A stretch of DNA of 64,000 nt, taken from contig NZ_JACHZX010000001.1 in assembly GCF_014193845.1 (NCBI RefSeq), forward strand, positions 62,001 to 126,000, given 5' to 3'. The DNA is from Sphingomonas sp. BK345 (GTDB taxonomy: Bacteria; Pseudomonadota; Alphaproteobacteria; Sphingomonadales; Sphingomonadaceae). The notes beneath the pieces were generated by a model, which was not told where the DNA came from, did no database searches, and was given only the letters and a program-made list of their open reading frames with translations. Shown piece by piece: positions 7,880-16,127 of the stretch (position 1 is its first letter; the number at the start of each line of letters is the position of its first letter). Made by a program: the position numbers and the translations under genes.

Positions 7880-9867
7880 GCGTCGATCGCCTCCTCGTCG
7901 AGGCGGGCCGCATTCTCCTGGATGAAGGCGAAGCGGTGCGCGGGATTGGTCCCCATCAGCCGGTCGACCAGGTCCTTCACGCCGGCGCGCTCCTCATATT
8001 CCTGTGGCAGCGTGATGCGGATCATGCTGCGTTTGGCCGGGTCCATCGTCGTCTCGCGCAACTGGCTCGGGTTCATCTCGCCCAGGCCCTTGAAGCGCGC
8101 CACCTCCACCTTCTTGCCGCGGAAGACGGTGCGCTCCAGCTCGGCGCGGTGGGCGTCGTCGCGCGCGTAGAGCGACTTGGCGCCGACCGTCAGGCGATAG
8201 AGCGGCGGCTGTGCGAGGTGCAGATGCCCCTGCCGTACCAGCTCGGGCATCTCCTGGAAGAAGAAGGTCATCAGCAGCGTCGCGATATGCGCGCCGTCGA
8301 CGTCGGCGTCGGTCATGATGACGATCTTCTCGTAGCGCAGCTGCTCGGGACGGCAGTCCTTGCGGGTGCCGCAGCCGAGCGCCTGAACGAGGTCGGCGAT
8401 CTCCTGGTTGGCCAGGATCTTGGCCGAGGTGGCGGAGGCGACGTTGAGGATCTTGCCGCGGATCGGCAGGATCGCCTGGGTCTTCCGGTCGCGCGCCTGC
8501 TTGGCCGATCCGCCCGCCGAATCGCCCTCGACGATGAACAGTTCGGTACCCTCCGAGCTGTCGGAGGCGCAGTCGGTGAGCTTGCCCGGGAGCCGGATCT
8601 TGCGCGCCGAGGTCGCGGTCTTGCGCTTGACGTCGCGCTCGGCCTTGCGCCGCAGCCGCTCGTCCATCCGCTCCAGCACATAACCGAGCAGCGCCTTGCC
8701 GCGCTCCATATTGTGGCCGAGCCAATGGTCGAAATGGTCGCGCATCGCCTTCTCGACCAGCCCCGCCGCCTCGGGCGAGGTGAGCCGATCCTTGGTCTGT
8801 GACTGGAACTGCGGCTCGCGGATGAAGACGCTGAGCATCAGCTCGCTGCCGACCATCACGTCGTCCGCGGTGAGGTCTTTGGCGCGCTTGTTGCCGACGA
8901 GGTCGCCGAACTGACGCAACCCGCGCACCAGCGCCTGACGCAGCCCCTGCTCGTGCGTGCCGCCGTCGGGTGTGGGGATGGTGTTGCAATACCAGCTGTA
9001 GCTGCCTTCGCTCCACAGCGGCCAGGCGACCGCCCACTCGACCTTGCCCTGCTGGTCGGGGAAGTCCTGCTGGCCGGCGAAGAAATCGGCGGTGGCGCAT
9101 TCGCGCCCGGCGATCTGCTCGCGCAGATGGTCCGACAGGCCTCCGGGAAACTGGAACACCGCTTCCTCAGGAATACCGCTTGCGCGGTCTCCATCCGTGA
9201 TCAGCTCGGACGCGCAGTGCCACCGTATCTCGACGCCGGCGAACAGGTACGCCTTGGAGCGCGCCAGCTTGTACAGCCGCGCCGGCTTGAACAGCAGCTC
9301 GGGGCCGAAGATCTCGGTGTCGGGCGTGAAGGCCACCGACGTGCCGCGGCGGTTGGGCGCGGCGCCGACCGTCTCGAGCGGGCCGAGCGTCTGCCCCTTG
9401 CTGAAGCGCTGGCGGTACAACTGGCGGTCACGCGCGACCTCGACCACGGTGTCGCTCGACAGCGCGTTCACCACCGAGACGCCGACGCCATGCAGGCCGC
9501 CCGAGGTGGCATAAGCCTTGCCCGCGAACTTGCCGCCCGAGTGCAGCATCGAGAGGATCACCTCGAGCGCCGATTTGTCGGGGAACTTGGGATGCGGGTC
9601 GACCGGCATGCCGCGGCCGTTGTCGACGATGGTCAAGCGGTTGCCCGGCTCCAGCGTGATCTCGATCCGCGTGGCGTGTCCCGCCACCGCCTCGTCCATC
9701 GCATTGTCGAGCACCTCGGCGGCGAGGTGATGCATCGCGCGCTCGTCGGTGCCGCCGACGTACATGCCGGGCCGGCGGCGCACCGGCTCCAAGCCCTCGA
9801 GCACCTCGATCGACGAGGCGTCATAGGCGGGGGCGCCGGCGGTGGGGGAAGCGAACAGATCGGCCAT
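7876..9867 (-). CDS. parE: DNA topoisomerase IV subunit B
   Basis: ParE is the ATPase subunit of topoisomerase IV, which decatenates chromosomes after replication. The GHKL ATPase shows EVLDNAMDEA, DNGRGMPVDPHPK and GGLHGVGVSVVNALS. The TOPRIM part shows EGDSAGGSAKQARDRKTQA, DADVDGAHI and RFKGLGEMNPSQL. The start at MADLFASP (9867) gives 663 residues; in-frame ATGs at 9876 and 9924 are possible and no ribosome binding site decides. The C-terminus overlaps the YoaK start. It is ParE rather than GyrB by its short spacing and MNPSQLRETTMDP signature, though the two families are close. Confidence 0.93.
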   Translation of the reverse strand: MADLFASPTAGAPAYDASSIEVLEGLEPVRRRPGMYVGGTDERAMHHLAAEVLDNAMDEAVAGHATRIEITLEPGNRLTIVDNGRGMPVDPHPKFPDKSALEVILSMLHSGGKFAGKAYATSGGLHGVGVSVVNALSSDTVVEVARDRQLYRQRFSKGQTLGPLETVGAAPNRRGTSVAFTPDTEIFGPELLFKPARLYKLARSKAYLFAGVEIRWHCASELITDGDRASGIPEEAVFQFPGGLSDHLREQIAGRECATADFFAGQQDFPDQQGKVEWAVAWPLWSEGSYSWYCNTIPTPDGGTHEQGLRQALVRGLRQFGDLVGNKRAKDLTADDVMVGSELMLSVFIREPQFQSQTKDRLTSPEAAGLVEKAMRDHFDHWLGHNMERGKALLGYVLERMDERLRRKAERDVKRKTATSARKIRLPGKLTDCASDSSEGTELFIVEGDSAGGSAKQARDRKTQAILPIRGKILNVASATSAKILANQEIADLVQALGCGTRKDCRPEQLRYEKIVIMTDADVDGAHIATLLMTFFFQEMPELVRQGHLHLAQPPLYRLTVGAKSLYARDDAHRAELERTVFRGKKVEVARFKGLGEMNPSQLRETTMDPAKRSMIRITLPQEYEERAGVKDLVDRLMGTNPAHRFAFIQENAARLDEEAIDA

Positions 9868-9996
9868 GACCGTCATATAACGATCCACGCCGCCCGACCC
9901 AAGCGCGGCAAGGTCGGTTGCCACGGCAATGATTCCTCACGCAACACAACCTGAACGAGGCTCGTTCGCGGATCGTTCGATCAGGGAGTGACCTAC

Positions 9997-10857
9997 ATGA
10001 GAGCGTATTTGACCGCCGCCGCGATCGCGGTGTCGTTGACGGCTGTCCCCGCGATGGCGCAGGACGATGGCGATCCGTCGGTCAGCAGCGGCTTTTCCGG
10101 CATCTATGTCGGCGCCGCCGGCGGCTATGACGTGCAGCCCAACGATGGCGCCGCGCGCCTCGAGTTCGACCGCAACCTCGACGGCCGCTTCGGCGACACG
10201 GTGCTGACCGGCACGGGCGCGAACGCCTTCTCGCCGGGCTTCTGCGGCGGACGCGCGCGCGCCGCGCAGGGCCCGCGCAACGGTGGCCCGGGGTGCGCGA
10301 AGGATCGTGACGGCTGGAGCTATTACGGGCGGGTCGGCTACGACCAGCAGAGCGGACCGATCGTCTACGGCGTCGTCGGCGAGTTCGGGCGGACTCACAT
10401 CAACGACAGCACCTCGGGCTTCTCGACCACTCCGGCGAATTACGTGATGTACCGCCAGGTCAACTGGGAGGCCGCGGTGCGCGCGCGCGCCGGCTACACG
10501 CCCAACGACTCGACGTTGTTCTACGGCACGTTCGGCCCGTCGCTGGCGCGGATCGACAGCGAGTTCTCGTCGAGCCAGAGCACAAACAGCTTCACCGCGC
10601 GCGGGCGGCAGGACCAGTTCGGCTTCCAGGGCGGCGGCGGCATCGAGCAGCGCTTCGGCGACCATTTCTCGGTCGGGCTCGAATATGTCTACCACCAGTA
10701 CCAGGACGACGACTATCGCGTCCGCGCCGCCGGCCCGGCGGGCACGCCCTTCACCAACGCCGGCAACGGCGGCACGGTCGAGGGCACCGACTTCCGCCGC
10801 TCGGACGAGAAGTTCCGCTGGCATAGCCTGCGCGCCACCGCGGCGTTCCGCTTCTGA
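9997..10857 (+). CDS. outer-membrane beta-barrel protein
   Basis: The 286-residue protein has a signal peptide (MRAYLTAAAIAVSLTAVPA, ending AMAQ). It continues with the OmpA/Omp25-like opening FSGIYVGAAGGYDVQPNDG and alternating beta strands with aromatic girdles (YYGRVGYDQQSGPIVYGVVG, EYVYHQYQDDDY), and ends AAFRF with a terminal Phe, as expected for BAM substrates. The start at 9997 is chosen over GTG 9988 because AGGGA (9983-9987) is correctly placed. Specific function (porin, adhesin or structural) cannot be told. A terminator follows at 10864. Confidence 0.85.
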   Translation: MRAYLTAAAIAVSLTAVPAMAQDDGDPSVSSGFSGIYVGAAGGYDVQPNDGAARLEFDRNLDGRFGDTVLTGTGANAFSPGFCGGRARAAQGPRNGGPGCAKDRDGWSYYGRVGYDQQSGPIVYGVVGEFGRTHINDSTSGFSTTPANYVMYRQVNWEAAVRARAGYTPNDSTLFYGTFGPSLARIDSEFSSSQSTNSFTARGRQDQFGFQGGGGIEQRFGDHFSVGLEYVYHQYQDDDYRVRAAGPAGTPFTNAGNGGTVEGTDFRRSDEKFRWHSLRATAAFRF

Positions 10858-10863
10858 GGTGAC

Positions 10864-10899
10864 GGGGCGGGGGCGGACGAGCGCCCGCCCCTCTCTTTT
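10864..10899 (+). terminator. intrinsic terminator of the outer-membrane protein gene
   Basis: GGGGCGGG (10864-10871) pairs with CCCGCCCC (10884-10891), with a further GC/GC pair inside. TCTCTTTT follows (10892-10899). It lies 7 bases past the stop codon. Confidence 0.65.
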
Positions 10900-10911
10900 C
10901 GTTCCGCGGCA

Positions 10912-10979
10912 AAGGCCGGGGCCCAGTCGGCCGGCGCGGGTGAGACATACCCCGACGGCCCCAACTGGGCCCCGGCCTT
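10912..10979. repeat. inverted repeat with 16-bp perfect arms
   Basis: AAGGCCGGGGCCCAGT (10912-10927) is the exact reverse complement of ACTGGGCCCCGGCCTT (10964-10979). The same CCCCGGCCTTCGCCGGGG core follows at 10971-10988 and recurs at 43804-43821 after rpsJ. It lies between convergent genes and looks like a dispersed intergenic hairpin. Confidence 0.6.
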
Positions 10980-11017
10980 CGCCGGGGTACAACAGCTTTA
11001 TGTAACGGCGCTCACCC

Positions 11018-11746
11018 TCAGCGCATGCGGGGGCCGCCGAACGGCAGCGGCGGCGCGCGACGATCGCGGCGCGGCAGCTGCGCCTGATAGGCATGGCCGC
11101 AATGCTCGACGCAATAAGGGAAGCCCGGGTTCACCTTGTCGCCGCAGAAGTGGAAATCGGGCTCTCCGGGGTGGCCGAGCGGCCACTTGCAGATCTTGTC
11201 ATTGAGATCGAGCAGCGAGGTCTTGTTGGCAAACTCGGGCGCGGTGCGCGCGGGCACCAGCCGGCGCGGCGGGGCCGGCGCGATCGGCGGCTGCTGCTCA
11301 CCGGGCGCCTGACGCACGAAGCCGCCCGGACCGACCGAGCGCAACACCGGCTCGCGCTTGACCGGGGGCGCGCTGGGCACCTCATCGGCCTCGTCGTCGA
11401 CGTCGCTGGCCGCCGGCGCTGCTTCCGGAGTCGAGTCGGTCGCGAAGGGCGGCGGCGCGGGCCGCGCGGCGGGCGCGGGCGCAGGCGCCGCGGTGCGGAC
11501 CGGGGCGGGAGTCGGCTTCGGCGCGGGCGCGGCAGCGACAGGAGCGGCAGCCGGCGCCGACTCGGCGGCGCGCGCCTCCTCCTTCGTCGTCACCGGCGAC
11601 GGGCGCGACTGGAGGCCGAGGCGATGCGCCTTGCCGATCACCGCGTTGCGACTGACGCCGCCGAGCGCCTCGGCGATCTGGCTGGCGGTCTGGCCCGCCT
11701 CCCACATCGTCTTCAGCGTATCGATCCGCTCGTCGGTCCAGGACAT
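11018..11746 (-). CDS. gcrA: GcrA family cell cycle regulator
   Basis: The N-terminus (residues 1-45, MSWTDERIDTLKTMWEAG and SRNAVIGKAHRLGL) is the GcrA helix-turn-helix domain. A long Ala/Pro-rich disordered linker covers about 50-180. The C-terminal conserved sigma-interacting part has KICKWPLGHPGEPDFHFCG and CVEHCGHAYQ with four cysteines and histidines. In Caulobacter, GcrA binds sigma70-RNA polymerase and activates promoters that carry CcrM-methylated GANTC sites. At 242 residues it is longer than Caulobacter GcrA because of the linker. Present almost only in alphaproteobacteria. Confidence 0.95.
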   Translation of the reverse strand: MSWTDERIDTLKTMWEAGQTASQIAEALGGVSRNAVIGKAHRLGLQSRPSPVTTKEEARAAESAPAAAPVAAAPAPKPTPAPVRTAAPAPAPAARPAPPPFATDSTPEAAPAASDVDDEADEVPSAPPVKREPVLRSVGPGGFVRQAPGEQQPPIAPAPPRRLVPARTAPEFANKTSLLDLNDKICKWPLGHPGEPDFHFCGDKVNPGFPYCVEHCGHAYQAQLPRRDRRAPPLPFGGPRMR

Positions 11747-11807
11747 GCTTGTCTTCCTCTAGCGTTCCGGTTGCGGGCGCGCGCCGCAGCGGTTACCCGC
11801 ACAGGCG

Positions 11808-12659
11808 ATGAGCAGCCAGCCTCCCACCGGACATATTCCGTCAGCCATCAGGCACGCCCCCGGCGAACCGGTGATCCGGAACGTCAATTGGGGCGGCCTG
11901 CGAACCCTCTATGTGAAGGAGGTGCGCCGTTTCTTCAAGGTGCAGCTCCAGACGGTGTGGGCGCCGGCGGTGACGACGCTGATGTTCCTCGTCATCTTCA
12001 CCGTCGCCAACGGCGCACGCAGCCCGGTCAACGTCGGCGGCGCGCCGGTCGCCTTCGCCGACTTCATCGCGCCCGGACTGATCGTGATGGGGATGCTCAA
12101 CAACGCCTTCGCGAACGCGAGCTTCTCGCTGCTGGTCGGCAAGATCCAGGGCAATATCGTCGACTATCTGCAGCCGCCGCTCTCCACCAGCGAGCTGCTC
12201 GCGGCACTCGTCGGCGCCGCGGTGACGCGCGCCTTCTGCGTCGGCTGTGCGGTGTGGCTGGCGATGGCGCTGTGGCCCGGGGTGCACGTGACGCCGCACC
12301 ACCCGCTGGCGGTACTGTGGTTCGGGCTGCTCGGCGCGATGTTCCTGTCGTTCGCGGGCGTGCTCACCTCGATCTGGGCGGACAAGTTCGACCATGCCGC
12401 GGCGGTGACCAACTTCCTGATCGCGCCGCTGACGCTGCTGTCGGGTACCTTCTACTCGGTCGACCATCTCGCGCCCGCGTTCCGCGCGTTCAGCCACGTC
12501 AACCCGTTCTTCTACGTGATCTCGGGGTTCCGCTACGGCTTCCTCGGCAGCGCCGACTCGCCCGTGGCGGTGGGCAGCGTGGTCATCCTCGCGATCGATG
12601 TCGCGCTGGGGGTTCTATGCTACGTGCTGCTCAAGCGCGGCTGGAAGCTGAAGAGCTAG
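11808..12659 (+). CDS. ABC-2 type transporter permease
   Basis: The 283-residue protein has a cytoplasmic N-terminus of about 45 residues and six membrane helices. It carries the ABC-2 permease signatures LYVKEVRRFFKVQLQTVWAP, FIAPGLIVMGMLNNAFANAS and VLTSIWADKFDH, then LSGTFYSVDHLAPAFRAFSH. The family exports polysaccharides, drugs or lipids. No ATPase gene lies next to it, so its partner must be encoded elsewhere. It is divergent from gcrA. Confidence 0.9.
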   Translation: MSSQPPTGHIPSAIRHAPGEPVIRNVNWGGLRTLYVKEVRRFFKVQLQTVWAPAVTTLMFLVIFTVANGARSPVNVGGAPVAFADFIAPGLIVMGMLNNAFANASFSLLVGKIQGNIVDYLQPPLSTSELLAALVGAAVTRAFCVGCAVWLAMALWPGVHVTPHHPLAVLWFGLLGAMFLSFAGVLTSIWADKFDHAAAVTNFLIAPLTLLSGTFYSVDHLAPAFRAFSHVNPFFYVISGFRYGFLGSADSPVAVGSVVILAIDVALGVLCYVLLKRGWKLKS

Positions 12660-12667
12660 GCCAATCA

Positions 12668-12804
12668 GATCCTCCCCGCCTGCGGGGACGGGGACCAGCC
12701 GAAGGCTGGTGGAGGGGGACCTCCGCATAGGGATCGCTGGGTGTACGGCCCCACCCGTCCGTCAGCGCTGGCGCGCTGCCATCTCCCCGCGAGCGGGGAG
12801 GATC
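12668..12804. repeat. 137-bp repeat element with 12-bp terminal inverted repeats
   Basis: GATCCTCCCCGC (12668-12679) is the exact reverse complement of GCGGGGAGGATC (12793-12804). Internal palindromes are present (CCCCGCCTGCGGGG at 12674-12687; CCAGCCGAAGGCTGG at 12695-12709). The right end touches the stop codon of the hydrolase gene. It encodes no protein and is MITE-like in form. Confidence 0.6.
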
Positions 12805-13565
12805 TAGTCCGCGACGAATGCCGCAATCGCCTCGCCCAGCTCGGGCTTGGTCACCGCGCTCATGTGGTTGCCCGGCACCTCGGCGTAGCGTGCGTTCGGC
12901 AGCGCGTCGGCGAGCGCCGCGGCCGAGCCGTTGTCGTGATCGTCCATCCCGCTGAGCACCAAGGTCGGCCGCTCGAGCGTCGCCAGCACCGCCGCCGGCG
13001 TGCTCGCGAAGGTGTCGATCACGCCGAGCAGCGCCACCGGGTCGCCGCCGGTGGTCTTGAGGAAGGCCTCGGCGAGCCACTCCGGGCTGCCGCGCTCGTG
13101 CTGGCCGAGTCGTGTGAGGATGTTGCGGAAATGGTCAGCGCGGCGCTCGGCGCCGACGATCCCCTCCCGCCCCATGCCGGCGAGCACGACACGCCGCGGC
13201 GTCGCGCCGCGCGCCAGCATCCGCACCACGGTGCGCGCGCCGAGCGAGTAGCCGCCGAGGTCATAGTCGGTCAGCCCGAGGTGGCGCACCAGCGCCTCGC
13301 CGTCGAGCGCCAGCGCGTCGGGCGGGTAAGCGGCCGGATCGTGCGGCTTGCCGCTCTCGCCGTGCGCGCGCAGGTCGGGCATGATGACGCGCACGCCGCG
13401 CGCGGCGATTGCGGCGGCGTGGCCGTAGCGCAGCCAGTTGGTGCGTGCGTCCGAGAAATAGCCGTGGATCAGCACCAGCGGGCGGCCCTCGCCGAGCTCG
13501 CGCCAGGCGATTGGCGTGCCATCGAAACTGTCGAAGAAGCGTGTCTCAGTCGGGGAGCTTGCCAC
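12804..13565 (-). CDS. alpha/beta hydrolase
   Basis: The 253-residue cytoplasmic protein shows the oxyanion-hole motif VLIHGYFSDARTNW, MPDLRAHGESGKP, the nucleophile elbow GGYSLGAR (residues about 107-114), an acid in LSGMDDHDNG and the catalytic histidine in VPGNHMSAVTKPEL. The substrate is unknown; relatives include esterases, lactonases and haloperoxidase-like enzymes. It overlaps the end of the upstream GFA gene by 20 bases, so the two are probably co-transcribed. Confidence 0.9.
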   Translation of the reverse strand: MASSPTETRFFDSFDGTPIAWRELGEGRPLVLIHGYFSDARTNWLRYGHAAAIAARGVRVIMPDLRAHGESGKPHDPAAYPPDALALDGEALVRHLGLTDYDLGGYSLGARTVVRMLARGATPRRVVLAGMGREGIVGAERRADHFRNILTRLGQHERGSPEWLAEAFLKTTGGDPVALLGVIDTFASTPAAVLATLERPTLVLSGMDDHDNGSAAALADALPNARYAEVPGNHMSAVTKPELGEAIAAFVAD

Positions 13566-13992
13566 TCGTTTCCATCCATTTGCCGACGATATGCGGGAGC
13601 TCGTCGGTGCGTTTGTCAGGCAGGCCGCTGGTATCCCGCCAGGCAGCGTGGCGGCTCTCGACGCCGAAATGGCCGGTCGGGCGCAGGCGGTCAGCGTCGT
13701 CGAAGCTGCCTACGGTGAGGTCGAGCTGCTCGTCGCTTTTCCCTTCATAGGTCAGCGGCGTACCGCAGTCGCGGCAGAAACCGCGCTGCGCGATCGGCGA
13801 CGAGGCACGGCGATCGGGCTCGCGCGTGGTCCAGCGCAGCGCGGCGCGCGAGACCTGCTTGAGCGCGGCGAAGACGCCGCCGGTCGCGCGCTGGCACATC
13901 CGGCAGTGGCACAGATAGGCATGGTCGTCCTCGACCAGCACGGCATAGCGTACGCTGCCGCACTGGCACCCACCGGTCATTTCGCGCGCCAT
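13546..13992 (-). CDS. GFA family (Mss4-like zinc) protein
   Basis: The 148-residue protein has the zinc-binding cysteines of the glutathione-dependent formaldehyde-activating fold: GGCQCGSVRY near the N-terminus, CHCRMCQRATGG, and FCRDCGTPLTYEG. Most family members are not true formaldehyde enzymes, so the substrate is open. The start at 13992 (MAREMTGGCQCG) is preferred to a longer reading from 14076, which adds an Arg-rich unconserved leader. The 3' end overlaps the hydrolase gene by 20 bases. Confidence 0.88.
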   Translation of the reverse strand: MAREMTGGCQCGSVRYAVLVEDDHAYLCHCRMCQRATGGVFAALKQVSRAALRWTTREPDRRASSPIAQRGFCRDCGTPLTYEGKSDEQLDLTVGSFDDADRLRPTGHFGVESRHAAWRDTSGLPDKRTDELPHIVGKWMETSGKLPD

Positions 13993-14111
13993 CCCGCCGC
14001 TCCCGCTGCCCAGACGGAGCGACCTAACGTGGCGAGCGCGCGAGGTAAACGCGTGACCCATGTTGCAGCGCAGCACTCGACGCCGGCCGGTGACGCTGGC
14101 AGAGCGCGCTG

Positions 14112-14720
14112 GTGACTCGCCCGCCTTCCCTGCCGCACAGCGCGATCGAGGACGCCTATGCGCTCGCGCTCGGCTGTATCCTCGTCGTCCTCGGCCTCGC
14201 GCTGCTCCACGCCGCCGGGCTAGTCACAGGCGGGATCGCGGGCGTGGCGCTGCTGCTCTCCTATGCGGTGCCGCTACCGAGCGGGGTGCTGTTCACCCTG
14301 CTCAACCTGCCGTTCTTCTGGCTGGCTTGGCGCGCCATGGGGCGGCGCTTCACGCTCCGCACCGCGCTGGTCGGGATCGGGGTGGCGGGGCTCGGCACGG
14401 TGACGCGCTACGGGCTCAGCATCGCGTATATCGATCCCGCCTTCGCCGCCCTGGCGGGCGGGTCGGTCATCGGCTTCGGCGCGCTAGCGCTGGCGCGGCA
14501 CCATGCCGGGATCGGCGGGACGGGCGTGGTGACGCTATGGCTCCAGCAGCGCCGCGGCTGGAACGCGGGACGCACGCAGATCGCCATCGACGCGGTGATC
14601 CTGCTGGTGTCGCTGGTCGCGCTGCCAATGGAGCGCGTGGCGTGGTCGGCGCTTTCCGCGGCGGCGATCAGCGGCATCCTGATCGCGTGGCACCGGCCAG
14701 GGCGGTACACGGGCTATTGA
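14112..14720 (+). CDS. YitT family membrane protein
   Basis: The 202-residue protein starts with GTG and has five or six membrane helices with the YitT signature AAGLVTGGIAGVALLLSYA, NLPFFWLAWRAMG and HHAGIGGTGVVTLWLQ. It lacks the C-terminal cytoplasmic DUF2179 domain of full-length YitT proteins, which is common in proteobacterial members. The transported substrate, if any, is unknown. It is followed by two intergenic repeats. Confidence 0.88.
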   Translation: MTRPPSLPHSAIEDAYALALGCILVVLGLALLHAAGLVTGGIAGVALLLSYAVPLPSGVLFTLLNLPFFWLAWRAMGRRFTLRTALVGIGVAGLGTVTRYGLSIAYIDPAFAALAGGSVIGFGALALARHHAGIGGTGVVTLWLQQRRGWNAGRTQIAIDAVILLVSLVALPMERVAWSALSAAAISGILIAWHRPGRYTGY

Positions 14721-14728
14721 AGAGCCGC

Positions 14729-14805
14729 GTGCTCTTAAGGACGCAGGAGCTAAGGGCGGCGAGCGCGACGTACGTGGCGCTGGGTGCCTGCGTGTGCAGG
14801 AACAC
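14729..14805. repeat. 77-bp intergenic repeat, copy A
   Basis: The element runs from GTGCTCTTAAGGACGCAGGA to GTGCAGGAACAC. Its termini are inverted relative to each other, and its body (GGCGCTGGGTGCCTGC) resembles the 77-bp element at 21546-21622, which has exactly the same length. Confidence 0.5.
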
Positions 14806-14867
14806 GGATGACGTGGCACTCTTCGATCCGTCTGTGCTGTGGAAGCACTGAGCGAAGCCGAAGTGCC

Positions 14868-14910
14868 GTCTCGAAGCACAGCCACGACCGTCGCGGCTGT
14901 GCTTCGAGAC
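14868..14910. repeat. hairpin with 16-bp perfect arms
   Basis: GTCTCGAAGCACAGCC (14868-14883) is the exact reverse complement of GGCTGTGCTTCGAGAC (14895-14910), with an 11-base loop. Flanking text (CACTGAGCGAAGCC before, GCTCAGCCTCTCCTCAG after) extends the partial symmetry. It lies between convergent yitT-like and asd genes and could end both transcripts. Confidence 0.6.
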
Positions 14911-14968
14911 GAGGCTTCTACGAGCTCAGCCTCTCCTCAGCCCGAACGGGACAGGAGCAGTGCTCTGC

Positions 14969-16042
14969 TCACTCCTCCTCGGCGAACACCGCGTCGAAGG
15001 CGGCGTCGTCGGTCTCGTCCGCCTTCTTGAGATGGCGGCGGCCGAGCAGCTCGGCGATCTGCACCGCGTTGAGCGCCGCCCCCTTGCGCAGGTTGTCGCT
15101 GACGCACCACAAGGCCAGCCCGTTCTCCACGGTCGGGTCCTCGCGCACGCGGCTCACGTAAGTGGCGTCGTCACCCGCGCTCTCGATCGGGGTGACGTAG
15201 CCGCCGTCCTCGCGCTTATCGACCAGCATCACGCCGGGCGCCTCGCGCAGGATACGCTGCGCGTCCTCGGCCGACAGCTCGTTCTCGAACTCAATGTTGA
15301 GCGCCTCGGAATGGCCGACGAACACCGGCACGCGCACGCAGGTCGCGACCACCTTGATCTTGGTGTCGAGGATCTTCTTGGTCTCGACCACCATCTTCCA
15401 CTCTTCCTTGGTGGAGCCGTCGTCGAGGAAGCTGTCGATGTGCGGGATCACGTTGAAGGCAATCTGCTTGGTAAACTTCTTCGGCTCGGCGGGATCGCCG
15501 ACGAAGATGTTGCGGCTCTGCTCGAACAGCTCGTCCATGCCGATCTTGCCCGCGCCCGAGACCGACTGATAGGTCGCCACCACCACGCGCTTGATCGTCG
15601 CGGCGTCGTGCAGCGGCTTGAGCGCCACCACCATCTGCGCGGTCGAGCAATTGGGGTTGGCGATGATGTTCTTGGCACGATAGCCGTCAATCGCCGCGGC
15701 ATTCACCTCAGGCACGATCAGCGGCACGTCCGGATCCATGCGGTAGAGCGACGAATTGTCGATCACGGTGCAGCCCGCCGCGGCGAACTTGGGCGCATAG
15801 ACCGCGGTCGCCTCGCTGCCGATCGCGAACAATGCCATGTCCCAGCCGGTCGGATCGAAATGCTCGATGTTCTTGACGGTGAGCATACGGCCGGTGTCGC
15901 CGTACTCGATCTGGTCGCCGACCGAGCGCGACGACGCCAGCACCGCGATCTCGTCGGCGGGAAACTCGCGCTCGGCGAGGATGTTGACCATCTCGCGCCC
16001 GACATTGCCCGTGGCCCCCGCCACTACCACCCGATAGCCCAT
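14969..16042 (-). CDS. asd: aspartate-semialdehyde dehydrogenase
   Basis: Asd reduces aspartyl phosphate to aspartate semialdehyde, the branch point to lysine/diaminopimelate, threonine and methionine. The 357-residue protein opens with the NADP-binding loop VVVAGATGNVGREMVNIL and carries the catalytic cysteine in NPNCSTAQMVVALKPLH. The substrate-binding region follows, with GHSEALNIEFENELS. It is slightly longer than usual because of an acidic C-terminal tail (KKADETDDAAFDAVFAEEE). It is a single gene with no adjacent operon partner. Confidence 0.96.
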   Translation of the reverse strand: MGYRVVVAGATGNVGREMVNILAEREFPADEIAVLASSRSVGDQIEYGDTGRMLTVKNIEHFDPTGWDMALFAIGSEATAVYAPKFAAAGCTVIDNSSLYRMDPDVPLIVPEVNAAAIDGYRAKNIIANPNCSTAQMVVALKPLHDAATIKRVVVATYQSVSGAGKIGMDELFEQSRNIFVGDPAEPKKFTKQIAFNVIPHIDSFLDDGSTKEEWKMVVETKKILDTKIKVVATCVRVPVFVGHSEALNIEFENELSAEDAQRILREAPGVMLVDKREDGGYVTPIESAGDDATYVSRVREDPTVENGLALWCVSDNLRKGAALNAVQIAELLGRRHLKKADETDDAAFDAVFAEEE

Positions 16043-16127
16043 CTTACGTCCTTCCCGGCGCGCTCGGTGCGCGCATGTCTACCCCGCGGCGGCCCTAATG
16101 CGCCCGCCGCGCGTGCGACAGCAAGCT

